A DNA stretch of 64,000 nt from MFD09286-c1 sp963701015 (GTDB lineage Bacteria; Bacteroidota; Bacteroidia; Bacteroidales; DTGW01): the NCBI GenBank assembly GCA_963701015.1, contig OY969556.1, forward strand, positions 62,001 to 126,000. Reading direction: 5' to 3'. Numbering within the stretch: position 1 is the first letter of the stretch; every line of letters starts with the position of its first letter. Positions 26,278 through 35,812 of the stretch are shown here, one piece after another. The position numbers and the translations under genes were made by a program. The notes beneath the pieces were generated by a model. That model had not been told where the DNA came from. It did not search any database and saw only the letters and a list, made by a program, of their open reading frames with translations.

Positions 26278-26706
26278 TATGGAAAAAGAATTTAGCAATA
26301 TCTGTTGCATTTAATGATGAATTTCTTTAAGTCAGAGTAGAATGTTTTATCAAGTAAATGGATAAACCCCTCATTAATTGCAGAACAAGATTAATAGACT
26401 AATCGATTTCTATACCTAGTGCAAATAAAGTAGAAATGAATAGTAGTTAATAAGACAGTAAGAGAACCAAATAACTGGAATAAAATTGAAGATAACCTAT
26501 TACAATGTATAAAGATACTGATATATAAAAGTTAATATCCATGGTTTTTCCATTAATAGAATTTCACTTAATAGGTTTTGTAAAACTGCATTTTTATTTA
26601 AGGAAATATTGCGAGTACATTCTTAAAACCTTATCCTGATTATAAAGTTTTCATTTCTAAACTATTTGAACTTCAGTTTTGTTTTAATAGAAAAAATTAA
26701 TAAATT
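26278..26706. other. Intergenic stretch before the DoxX gene
   Basis: About 430 bp of AT-rich DNA between the inverted repeat and the DoxX gene. I see no reading frame, RNA gene or clear promoter. Confidence 0.4.
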
Positions 26707-27162
26707 ATGGATAATAGTAAAAAATTTCGCCATATTATTTTTAATACGGTAGATGACAATAAAACAACAATAATAATTAGACTTATTGTAGGGCTCATAT
26801 TCCTATTTGAAGGAATCCAAAAATTTCTATTCCCTGAATTATTGGGAACAGGGAGGTTCTTAAAAATTGGGTTTACAGAACCTGCCTTCTGGGCCTATTT
26901 TACAGGAACTTTTGAGATTATTTGTGGTACACTGATTTTAATTGGTTTACTTACCAGATTGGCTTCAATTCCCTTATTTATCATTATGCTTACAGCTTTT
27001 GTAACCACAAAATGGCCTATGCTTATAAATAAAGGTTTTTGGGTTATGGCTCACGAATATCGTACCGATTTTGCGATGACCTTACTAATAATTTATTTAG
27101 TAATATCTGGCGGTGGCAGATGGTCAATAGATTCTAAAGTAAGTAAGGTGCAAAAAACATAA
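26707..27162 (+). CDS. DoxX family membrane protein
   Basis: A 151-residue protein with four helices and the DoxX pattern: RLIVGLIFLFEGIQKFLFPE (first helix and loop), FWAYFTGTFEIICGTLILIG and a C-terminal tryptophan-rich helix. DoxX proteins are linked to quinone or thiol redox, but function is mostly unproven. The first 20 residues are hydrophilic and cytosolic. A second, larger membrane protein follows 135 bp later. Confidence 0.9.
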   Translation: MDNSKKFRHIIFNTVDDNKTTIIIRLIVGLIFLFEGIQKFLFPELLGTGRFLKIGFTEPAFWAYFTGTFEIICGTLILIGLLTRLASIPLFIIMLTAFVTTKWPMLINKGFWVMAHEYRTDFAMTLLIIYLVISGGGRWSIDSKVSKVQKT

Positions 27163-27297
27163 TAATTGGTATAACTCAGTAATGGGTTGACTCACATTAC
27201 TGAAAATTTAAAACATTAATGTTTTGTATTGTACAAGTGAAATATATATTTTAAAGATTAAGCGTTCCTATTCAACTATTTTAAAAACGATAACATT

Positions 27298-28059
27298 ATG
27301 AAACTTTATCTTGGACGTCATATTTATGGATTAGGGGCTATCGCTTTTGGCATTATAACCTTAACCTGGCATAGTTTCAGCAACTGGCACCACATCCAAA
27401 CATTCGGAAATATTTCTCACCCGGGAATTCTGGCATATATTGCCGGAGCGATTGAACTTATTGGAGGCATAGCAGTACAATGGCAGAAAACTGCACGAAT
27501 AGGATCTATAATACTTGGAGCTGTCTTTCTTTTATTTGCACTGCTTTGGGTGCCCCTCATTGTTAAGACTCCACTTATCTATGATAGCTGGGGAAACTTC
27601 TTCGAGCAATTTTCTCTGGTCTCAGGTGCGCTGATTGTATATGCAACTTCTGATCCGATCAACTCGGAACGGGAAGCAAAAATAGGAAGGCTGGGATATA
27701 TATTCTTTGGGATTTGCGTAATATCATTTATGCTCGAACAGCTATTTTATCTTTCTGGCACTGCAAGTTTCGTCCCAAAGTGGATTCCTCCAGGCCAATT
27801 ATTCTGGGCGATAATTACTACCATTGCATTTGCTCTTGCAGCTTTTGCTATACTTTCCGGACGTTTTGCACTTTTAGCATCTCGATTGCTTACGATAATG
27901 ATCATCACATTTAGCGTGCTGATTTGGTTCCCTGCGCCTTTTAAAGATCCACACCAATTGTTTAACTGGGCAGGAAATGCTCAGAATCTATTGATAGGAG
28001 GAGTATCATGGATAATTGCTGATTATCTTAGTCAATCAAAAATAATTCCAATGAGATGA
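27298..28059 (+). CDS. Polytopic membrane protein, possibly duplicated DoxX-like fold
   Basis: A 253-residue protein with about eight helices. Internal halves look alike: an N-terminal GLGAIAFGIITLTWH and ELIGGIAVQWQ half, and a second half starting RLGYIFFGICVISFMLEQ. That suggests a duplicated four-helix DoxX-like unit; no specific family is recognised. The gene is visibly richer in G+C than its neighbours and sits 135 bp after a true DoxX gene, so recent transfer is possible. Confidence 0.75.
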   Translation: MKLYLGRHIYGLGAIAFGIITLTWHSFSNWHHIQTFGNISHPGILAYIAGAIELIGGIAVQWQKTARIGSIILGAVFLLFALLWVPLIVKTPLIYDSWGNFFEQFSLVSGALIVYATSDPINSEREAKIGRLGYIFFGICVISFMLEQLFYLSGTASFVPKWIPPGQLFWAIITTIAFALAAFAILSGRFALLASRLLTIMIITFSVLIWFPAPFKDPHQLFNWAGNAQNLLIGGVSWIIADYLSQSKIIPMR

Positions 28060-28359
28060 TTTAGCCACATATATGTTGAATATGCACGGATAGCGCAATA
28101 AACTATTTGAAATGGAATAAAAGGAACAAGAAAATATAGATGGCAATCAAAATGGAAAGCAACTTAAATAAAAAAAAGTTTTTTCAATATTAATATACAC
28201 TTAATATTAAGTTAAGAATTAGGTTTGAACTTTAAAGAATTTGAAATTATTAGTAAATTAAAGAAATCCTAGTTCACATGATCATCTACAATCTCTGGCA
28301 AAGAAATATATCTTAAAGTCTGAAAGAATGGTTTAACTATCAACTAAAATTATTTGGAA
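28060..28359. other. Intergenic region without recognised elements
   Basis: 300 bp between two same-strand genes. It is AT-rich with no reading frame, RNA or terminator that I can support. Confidence 0.4.
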
Positions 28360-29067
28360 ATGAAAACGATAGGTATCATAGGAGGCTTAGGCCCTGAAGC
28401 TACAACTGATTATTATAAAGAAATAATAAAGTGTTTCAATGAAATGAGTTCCAATGCAGGCCTGAATTACCCTGAGATTATTATTTACAGTGTAAATATG
28501 GGAAAATTCATTGGACTTATTCAAAAAGCTGAATATATTATGGCAACTGAATATATAAGCAATTGTATTAACAAGCTTGCCAACGCAGGTGCAGATTTTG
28601 TAGCCATAAGTGCAAATACACCACACATGCTGTTTGATGAAATTCAAAATAGGAGCAAAATTCCTTTAATCAGCATTGTTGAAGCTACCAGCAATGAAGC
28701 AAAAAGACTTCAACTTAAAAAAGCCGGATTAATAGGCACTAAATTCACAATGAATGCAACATTTTTTAAAGATGTGTTTCAATCCAGCGGAATTGAAATA
28801 ATAGTTCCACCAGTCAATGATATTGAAATAATAAATGAAAAACTATTTACTGAGTTGGAATTGGGTATATATAAAGCTGAAACGCAAACCCTTTTACTTG
28901 AAATTGTATTACAAATGATAAACAGGAATAAGATTGATTCGCTAATTTTGGGATGTACTGAGTTTCCAATCATGTTTACGAACAGCCAGTATCTTGGCAT
29001 TCCATTTTTAAACACAACACGAATTCATGTTGCCAGAATTGTGGATGCTTGTATAAATACCAATTAA
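28360..29067 (+). CDS. Aspartate/glutamate racemase family protein
   Basis: A 235-residue protein of the cofactor-independent Asp/Glu/hydantoin racemase family, with GIIGGLGPEATTDYY at the N-terminus and ILGCTEFP with C200 near the C-terminus. In two-cysteine racemases the first catalytic cysteine precedes NT; here the motif is SANTPHM (A85-N86-T87), so this Cys is absent. One-base racemase, lyase or isomerase activity is possible. ATG at 28360 is used, two codons after an in-frame TTG. Confidence 0.85.
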   Translation: MKTIGIIGGLGPEATTDYYKEIIKCFNEMSSNAGLNYPEIIIYSVNMGKFIGLIQKAEYIMATEYISNCINKLANAGADFVAISANTPHMLFDEIQNRSKIPLISIVEATSNEAKRLQLKKAGLIGTKFTMNATFFKDVFQSSGIEIIVPPVNDIEIINEKLFTELELGIYKAETQTLLLEIVLQMINRNKIDSLILGCTEFPIMFTNSQYLGIPFLNTTRIHVARIVDACINTN

Positions 29068-29320
29068 TTTCAAATAATGTAGTTGTAAGGTTTTGTGAAA
29101 CTTAATCATATATAAAAGTTCAAATAGTCAATTTATCTGCTCTTTCTGGCGCTCGTGATGTTAATTGTTGTACACTTAAAATTAAGCAACCTTGTAAGTT
29201 TTAGCATACATTTAATGTTGTTATATTAATTTCATTAATATTTTTATAGATTTGTTAAATTGTAAAATTGCCAATATCTTGAAAAACTATTATTTCAAGT
29301 TAATATAAACGAAAATAATT

Positions 29321-30832
29321 ATGAAGAAAATTTTAACACTAGCATTATTTCTACAATTCGCATTTTCTGTATTTGCCCAATATCAAACCGAGAATAATTC
29401 AAAAGGTTTAAACTATTTTGTAAATCCAATTTTTGCTGGTGATTACCCCGATCCTAGTATTTTATGTGATGGCAATGATTATTACATTGTCAATTCATCG
29501 TTTGAATATTATCCGGGTTTGCTAATTTGGCATTCAAAAGATTTAATTAACTGGACACCTGTAACACATGCGTTGCATAAATATGTAGGATCAGTATGGG
29601 CTCCGGATTTAGTGAAATATAAGGATAAATTCTATATTTATTTTCCAGCAAAAAATACAAATTATGTGGTTACCGCTGATTCAATTAATGGCACATGGAG
29701 TGATCCGATTGATTTGAAAATTGGGAATATAGATCCTTGTCATTTTACAGATGATACAGGCAAACGATATTTATATTTTAGTAATGGAGGTTATATTCCT
29801 TTGTCTGATAACGGACTTTCGGTTATAGGTGAATTAAAACACTCGTATGACGGATGGACAATACCGCGTGACTGGTCAATTCAATGTTTTTGTATGGAAG
29901 GTCCAAAACTTGTGAAACATGGTGATTATTATTATCTCACAGTTGCTGAAGGAGGTACAGCCGGTCCGGCTACAAGTCATATGGTTATTTCGGCACGTTC
30001 TAAATCACCTTTCGGTCCATGGGAAAATTCTCCGTATAATCCCATCATTCATACCAAATCAAGCGCTGAAAAATGGTGGTCAAAAGGGCACGGTACATTA
30101 TTCCAGGATGTAGCGGGGAAGTGGTGGATAATTTTTCATGCCTATGAAAATGGTTATTACAATATGGGTCGTCAAACATTGCTACAACCTGTTGAATGGA
30201 CAAGCGATGGTTGGTATAAAACGCCGGAAGGAATTATAACCGATCAACCCATTGAAAGACCTGAATTGGCATTTAAAAATACCAGATTCTCTTTGAACGA
30301 TAGCTTTTCAGAAAGTAAATTAAATCTTCAATGGACATTCTTCGGTGAATACGATACCAGTAGGTATCATTTTACTAATAGTTCATTGGTTATTAAAGCT
30401 AAAGGACAATCCGTTGGCGATTGTTCCCCGTTGCTTTGCATTCCTTCAGACCATGCGTATATAGCTCAGGTAGAAATATATATTAAAGGAAATGCCACCG
30501 GAGGACTGGTACTTTTTTATAATAATAATGCACATTCAGGTATATTGGCTGATAAAGGAAATGTTTTAGCTGATCTCGGGGGCTGGCAATTTACAACAGA
30601 AAAGGGGGTTGTTAAAAACCACTTATTCCTTCGACTAAGGGATATAAATAATACTCTTGATATGTATTATAGCAATGATGGGAAAAATTGGAATAAAATA
30701 GAAAATTCTGCTGAAGTTTCTGGTTATAATCATAATGTACTAGGTGGATTTTTAGGTCTACGTATTGGTCTTTGTTCAATGGGTAATGGGTCTGTTGAAT
30801 TTAAATATTTCACCTATAAACCAATAAATTAA
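29321..30832 (+). CDS. Glycoside hydrolase family 43 protein (xylosidase/arabinofuranosidase-like)
   Basis: A 503-residue secreted enzyme with a signal peptide (1-19). The five-bladed propeller (about 32-320) carries the catalytic base D44 in GDYPDPSI, the pKa-modulating Asp in DPCHFTDD and the acid Glu in MEGPKLV. A C-terminal beta-sandwich (about 330-503, DUF1349/concanavalin-like) follows. It is expected to remove xylose or arabinose side units from plant polysaccharide. No SusC/SusD or other glycan genes lie nearby. Confidence 0.92.
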   Translation: MKKILTLALFLQFAFSVFAQYQTENNSKGLNYFVNPIFAGDYPDPSILCDGNDYYIVNSSFEYYPGLLIWHSKDLINWTPVTHALHKYVGSVWAPDLVKYKDKFYIYFPAKNTNYVVTADSINGTWSDPIDLKIGNIDPCHFTDDTGKRYLYFSNGGYIPLSDNGLSVIGELKHSYDGWTIPRDWSIQCFCMEGPKLVKHGDYYYLTVAEGGTAGPATSHMVISARSKSPFGPWENSPYNPIIHTKSSAEKWWSKGHGTLFQDVAGKWWIIFHAYENGYYNMGRQTLLQPVEWTSDGWYKTPEGIITDQPIERPELAFKNTRFSLNDSFSESKLNLQWTFFGEYDTSRYHFTNSSLVIKAKGQSVGDCSPLLCIPSDHAYIAQVEIYIKGNATGGLVLFYNNNAHSGILADKGNVLADLGGWQFTTEKGVVKNHLFLRLRDINNTLDMYYSNDGKNWNKIENSAEVSGYNHNVLGGFLGLRIGLCSMGNGSVEFKYFTYKPIN

Positions 30833-31024
30833 AATTAAATTCAGTTGAATTTATGTTTTTCCTGTATTGATCTTGAATTAAAGTCAACACTAACATAATT
30901 TCTTTTGTTTCAATTATAAATTATTTTCGTGTTTGTAAATTGTGATAATATCAAAGCTATTTTAATTTTCTTGAAAATTCAAAATCCATAAAATATAACC
31001 CTAAATATCTATCAATCATTTCTA

Positions 31025-33370
31025 TTAATCACCTTCATCAACATTATTGTTGTTGTTAGTATCATTTGTTTTTGTATCCGGGCAATCTAACGAATAGTTA
31101 AAATCAAGTGGTGCATCAAAATCCTTTTGCGAAATATGAAGTGATTTATCTGCATAAACCTTTTTCATATACAATGCCCAAATTGGTAAAGCCATGTGTC
31201 CGCCAGCGCCATAACCTAATTCTGCAAAGTGTATTGATCTGTCTTCGGCTCCAACCCAGCAACCTGATACAAGGTTTGGTGTAACTCCCATAAACCATCC
31301 ATCAGAATGATTTTGGGTTGTACCTGTTTTCCCGGCAATTTGGTTCGTAAAATTATAGGTGCCACGGATTGCATATCCGGTTCCATGATTGATTACACCT
31401 TCCATCATATTTATCATTAAATATGCAGTTTGTTCGCTTAATGCTTCTGTACGTTCAGGGCTGAAAGTAGCAAGCACATTTCCGTTTTTATCTTCAATTC
31501 GGGTAACAAAAATTGGTTTGGTGAAAATACCTTTATTGGCATAAGCTGCATAAGCTCCAACAACTTCATAAAGTGTAACATCACTTGTGCCTAATACAAG
31601 CGAAGGAACTGGTGCCAAATAACTCGTAAATCCTAATTTATGCATTATATCAATAACTGAAGGCGGATTAAACTGTTTCATCACCCAGGCCGATATCCAA
31701 TTTACCGAATGGGCTAATCCCCATTTTAGCGAAACCATTTTTCCTTCAAATCCGCTTGGTCCCGAATTTCTTGGTGTCCACACAGTATCACCTAAAAGGA
31801 AGGTTATAGGGACATTTGGTACTTGTGTGCAAGGCGAATATCCTTCCTGCATGGCCAATGTATAAATAAATGGCTTAATTGTTGAACCAGCCTGACGTTT
31901 ACTTACTGTAACGTGGTCGTATTTAAAATGTTTAAAATTTATGCCTCCCACATATGCCTTCACATATCCCGTGCGCGGATCCATAGACATAAAACCTGTT
32001 TGAAGGAAGGATTTATAATATTTTATAGAATCATATGGAGTCATAATGGTATCCCTGTCGCCCGACCAGGAAAAAACAGTCATTTTAATTTTCTTTTTGA
32101 ATGTTTTCATAATCTGATCCCATTGCATTCCTGCATTTCTAAGAACTCTATATCGTTCTGTCCTTTTGATTGCAGTTTGCATAATCGATTGAACCTGATC
32201 CGGGTCTAAATCGCTTGAAAAAGGGGCATTCTTTGTGCCTCTCTTTTCTTTAAAAAAATCGGGTTGCAATGATTTGCTGAAATGTTCTTTAACTGCATCT
32301 TCAGCATATTCTTGCATTTTAGAATTAATAGTTGTATAAATTTTTAACCCATCAGCATATATATTATATGGTGTGCCATCGGGTTTAGTGTGTTTGTTAC
32401 ACCAACCAAACAAAGGATTTTTAAACCATTCAATAGAATCGTGCTTGTAGTCGTCGGCAGCAAAATAATTATGACGCTCAGGTTTATCAGCAGTCATAGT
32501 TTGTCGTATATATTCCCTGAAATAAGTTGCCAAACCATCATTGTGATCCTGTGAATGATATTTTAAAACAATTGGCAATTTACTTAATGAATCGAATTGT
32601 GCGGAAGTAATATAACCGTAATGTTTAAGTTGGTCGAGAACAACATTTCTTCTGTTTCTCGATCTTTCGGGATTTACAACAGGGCTGTACCGCGTAGGAG
32701 CTTTTAACAATCCAACCAATAATGCGGCTTCTTCAATTTTTAATGAATCCGGTTCTTTTCCGAAGAATGTTTTCGAAGCCATTTTAATACCATAGGATTG
32801 ACTGCCGAAAGGAACAGTATTTAAATACATTGTAATAATTTCTTCCTTGGTGTAATTGCGTTCAAGCTTAACGGCGGTTTCCCATTCTTTAAATTTAGTA
32901 ATAGCCAGTGACGTTTTACGGGAAATCCACGAATCGTACAAATTTGTGTCACGTGGGAATAAGTTTTTAGCCAATTGTTGTGTTATTGTGCTACCTCCGC
33001 CACTCCCAGAGCTGTGAAGCAAAATTGTTTTAAATAAAACCCTTGCCAATCCACGAAAATCAATTCCGGAATGCTTAAAATATCTAATATCTTCAGTAGC
33101 AACCAAGGCATTGATCATGTTTGGTGAAATTTGATTGTAATTAACAAATGCACGGTTTTGGTAATAAAAAGTGCCTAAAATATTGGCATCTTCCGAAATT
33201 ACTTCTGTTGCAATATAATTTTGCGGATTTTCCAAATCTTCAAAAGTTGGCATAAATCCTAACTTTCCAATGGAAATTAAAAAGAAGATGGTTGCAATTA
33301 CTACAAAAGGTAAAATAAATAGTATCCAGAAAATTCTTTTGTAAAGCAGATTTTTATTAGCGTTTTGCAT
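31025..33370 (-). CDS. Penicillin-binding protein 1A (transglycosylase/transpeptidase)
   Basis: A bifunctional class A PBP of 781 residues using ATG at 33370 (a GTG 21 bp upstream is also in frame). An N-terminal transmembrane helix (about 14-36) is followed by the GT51 domain with ATEDIRYFKHSGID and GGGSTITQQLAKNLF, and the transpeptidase domain with SxxK in AGSTIKPFIY, SVN in LAHSVNW and KTGTT near the C-terminus. It polymerises and cross-links peptidoglycan. Divergent from topA. Confidence 0.95.
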   Translation of the reverse strand: MQNANKNLLYKRIFWILFILPFVVIATIFFLISIGKLGFMPTFEDLENPQNYIATEVISEDANILGTFYYQNRAFVNYNQISPNMINALVATEDIRYFKHSGIDFRGLARVLFKTILLHSSGSGGGSTITQQLAKNLFPRDTNLYDSWISRKTSLAITKFKEWETAVKLERNYTKEEIITMYLNTVPFGSQSYGIKMASKTFFGKEPDSLKIEEAALLVGLLKAPTRYSPVVNPERSRNRRNVVLDQLKHYGYITSAQFDSLSKLPIVLKYHSQDHNDGLATYFREYIRQTMTADKPERHNYFAADDYKHDSIEWFKNPLFGWCNKHTKPDGTPYNIYADGLKIYTTINSKMQEYAEDAVKEHFSKSLQPDFFKEKRGTKNAPFSSDLDPDQVQSIMQTAIKRTERYRVLRNAGMQWDQIMKTFKKKIKMTVFSWSGDRDTIMTPYDSIKYYKSFLQTGFMSMDPRTGYVKAYVGGINFKHFKYDHVTVSKRQAGSTIKPFIYTLAMQEGYSPCTQVPNVPITFLLGDTVWTPRNSGPSGFEGKMVSLKWGLAHSVNWISAWVMKQFNPPSVIDIMHKLGFTSYLAPVPSLVLGTSDVTLYEVVGAYAAYANKGIFTKPIFVTRIEDKNGNVLATFSPERTEALSEQTAYLMINMMEGVINHGTGYAIRGTYNFTNQIAGKTGTTQNHSDGWFMGVTPNLVSGCWVGAEDRSIHFAELGYGAGGHMALPIWALYMKKVYADKSLHISQKDFDAPLDFNYSLDCPDTKTNDTNNNNNVDEGD

Positions 33371-33484
33371 AATATTTTTAAGCAGTTTCACGCAAAAATA
33401 GTAATTATTTGCTTCAAAATTTTGAAGTTAGCAATCGATTTAATTTACTTTGTGGATTCTTTTTCAGACCCAAATTTAAAACGA

Positions 33485-35812
33485 ATGGAAGAAAACCTTG
33501 TTATTGTTGAGTCTCCTGCTAAAGCGAAGACTATTGAAAAGTTTCTTGGAAAGTCTTACAAAGTTGCATCGAGCTTTGGACATATTCGTGATTTATCAAA
33601 AAAAAATCTCGGGATAGATTTAAAAAATAATTTCCAACCTGACTATATTGTTTCAGATGAAAAAAAGAAGGTAGTTGCTGATTTAAAAAAATTAGTAAAA
33701 GATGCTAAGACTGTTTGGCTGGCATCTGATGAGGACCGCGAGGGTGAAGCTATTGCCTGGCATTTGGCCGAAGAATTGAAACTTTCTGCCAAAAATACAA
33801 AGCGAATTGTATTCAATGAAATCACCAAAGAAGCCATTTTAAAAGCGATTAAAAATCCTCGTGAGATTGATAAAAACCTGGTTGATGCACAGCAGGCGCG
33901 AAGAATATTGGATCGTTTGGTTGGTTTTGAGTTATCACCTGTGTTATGGAAGAAGGTTAAGCCTTCTCTTTCAGCCGGCCGCGTACAATCTGTTGCCGTT
34001 CGCTTATTGGTTGACAGGGAACGTGAAGTTTTTGCCTTTAAATCAACATCATCATTCAGGGTTGTTGCCATTTTTGAAGTGATAGATAGCAAAGGGAAAA
34101 AGGTTGAGTTAGAAGCTGAATTGTCTGAAAAATTTGAAACCAAAGAAAAGGCGCTTGCTTTTTTGAAAAAATGTATAGGTGCTGAATTTAAAATTTCGGA
34201 TATTGTTACTAAACCAGGTAAAAAATCACCTGCGCCTCCATTCACAACTTCAACACTTCAACAGGAAGCCAGCCGCAAACTCGGATTTTCGGTTTCGCAA
34301 ACCATGATGGTAGCTCAGAAGCTTTATGAAGCAGGTAAAATAACCTATATGCGTACCGACTCGGTAAATCTTTCCGAAACTGCCTTAAATGCTGCCAAAT
34401 CAGTTATTGTCAAAGAGTTTGGCGAAAAATATTATAACCTACGACAATACAAAACTAAAACTAAAGGTGCACAAGAGGCTCATGAAGCTATTCGCCCCGC
34501 ATATATGGACGATATGACGGTTTCGGGCAATAATACTGAAAAGAAACTTTATGAATTAATATGGAAGCGCACCGTTGCTTCGCAAATGAGCGATGCTGCC
34601 TTTGAACGAACTACAGTTACAATCAATATATCCGGAAATCCTTATCAGTTTGTTGCTACAGGTGAAGTTTTGAAATTCGATGGTTTTTTAAAAGTTTATC
34701 TGGAATCGACGGATGACGAAAATAATGAAGAAACAAAAGGTTTATTACCTCCGCTTAAAGTGAACCAAATTCTGAAAGAAAAAAATATTGTAGCATCTGA
34801 AAAATTTACGCATCATCCTGCAAGATATACTGAAGCAAGTTTGGTTAAAAAGCTTGAGGAATTGGGAATAGGAAGACCTTCTACTTATGCGCCTATTATT
34901 TCCACAATTCAGCAACGCGGCTATGTGTTAAAGGAAGACAGACCTGGCTCCGAGAGAATATTAAATATAATTAAACTCGAAAATGGCCTAATATCTGAAA
35001 AAACTGAAAAGGAAAATACTGGGGCTGAAAAGTCAAAACTTTTTCCTACAGATATAGGTATGGTTGTTAATGATTATCTGGTAGAAAATTTCAAGGAAAT
35101 TCTTGATTTCAATTTTACTGCAAAAGTTGAAAAAGAATTTGATGAAATTGCTGATGGTAAAGTCAACTGGCCAATAATGATTGATCATTTTTATCATCCA
35201 TTTCATAAGAAAGTTGAGGATGCAACAGCTGTAAAAGGTAATGCCAAAGGCGAAAGGTCACTTGGAACAGAGCCGGGTACAGGCAAACCAATAATAGTAA
35301 GAATTGGTAGATTCGGCCCTATGGTTCAGATTGGCGAAACGAATGCTGAAGAAAAACCCCGATATGCCCGGTTAAGAAATGGCCAATATCTCGAAACTAT
35401 TACTTTTGAAGAAGCCATGGATTTATTTAAATTACCCAAAAAATTGGGTAAATATGAAGATGCAGAAGTTACAGTTGCCATTGGCAGATTTGGCCCTTAC
35501 GTTCAACATCAATCCAAATTTTATTCTTTAATTAAAGGTATTGACGATCCATATACGGTGACTCTTGAACGTGCCATTGAAATTATAGGAGATAAACGTG
35601 AAAAAGATAAAAATAAAATAATTAAAACCTTTGAAAGTAATGGTACTGTTCAGGTTTTAAATGGACGTTGGGGACCTTATATTTCATATAACAAGGAAAA
35701 CTATAAAATTCCAAAAGATAAAGAACCTAATGCTTTAAATTTAGAAGATTGTTTGGCAATAATTCAAAAAGGCGCCGCTTCGTCACCTAAAACAAAGAAA
35801 AGAAGAAAATAA
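33485..35812 (+). CDS. topA: DNA topoisomerase I
   Basis: A 775-residue type IA topoisomerase that relaxes negative supercoils. ATG at 33485 (MEENLVIVESPAKAKTIEKF) begins exactly at the Toprim domain; the frame extends upstream from a TTG without homology. DEDREGEAIAW is the Toprim acidic motif and the active-site Tyr lies in ITYMRTDS. Instead of zinc fingers, the C-terminus carries Toprim-C repeats (GRFGPMVQIG, GRFGPYVQH, GRWGPYISY), common in this phylum. Overlaps the next gene by one base. Confidence 0.97.
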   Translation: MEENLVIVESPAKAKTIEKFLGKSYKVASSFGHIRDLSKKNLGIDLKNNFQPDYIVSDEKKKVVADLKKLVKDAKTVWLASDEDREGEAIAWHLAEELKLSAKNTKRIVFNEITKEAILKAIKNPREIDKNLVDAQQARRILDRLVGFELSPVLWKKVKPSLSAGRVQSVAVRLLVDREREVFAFKSTSSFRVVAIFEVIDSKGKKVELEAELSEKFETKEKALAFLKKCIGAEFKISDIVTKPGKKSPAPPFTTSTLQQEASRKLGFSVSQTMMVAQKLYEAGKITYMRTDSVNLSETALNAAKSVIVKEFGEKYYNLRQYKTKTKGAQEAHEAIRPAYMDDMTVSGNNTEKKLYELIWKRTVASQMSDAAFERTTVTINISGNPYQFVATGEVLKFDGFLKVYLESTDDENNEETKGLLPPLKVNQILKEKNIVASEKFTHHPARYTEASLVKKLEELGIGRPSTYAPIISTIQQRGYVLKEDRPGSERILNIIKLENGLISEKTEKENTGAEKSKLFPTDIGMVVNDYLVENFKEILDFNFTAKVEKEFDEIADGKVNWPIMIDHFYHPFHKKVEDATAVKGNAKGERSLGTEPGTGKPIIVRIGRFGPMVQIGETNAEEKPRYARLRNGQYLETITFEEAMDLFKLPKKLGKYEDAEVTVAIGRFGPYVQHQSKFYSLIKGIDDPYTVTLERAIEIIGDKREKDKNKIIKTFESNGTVQVLNGRWGPYISYNKENYKIPKDKEPNALNLEDCLAIIQKGAASSPKTKKRRK

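Noticed and set aside
26707..28059. Sigma-54 promoter in front of the DoxX gene
   Set aside because: GG and GC pairs occur but at 7, 12 or 18 bp rather than 10 bp, so no acceptable match was found.
33643..34245. A 200-codon open frame on the minus strand inside topA
   Set aside because: It is antisense to well-conserved Toprim coding sequence, with no recognisable domain or start signal.
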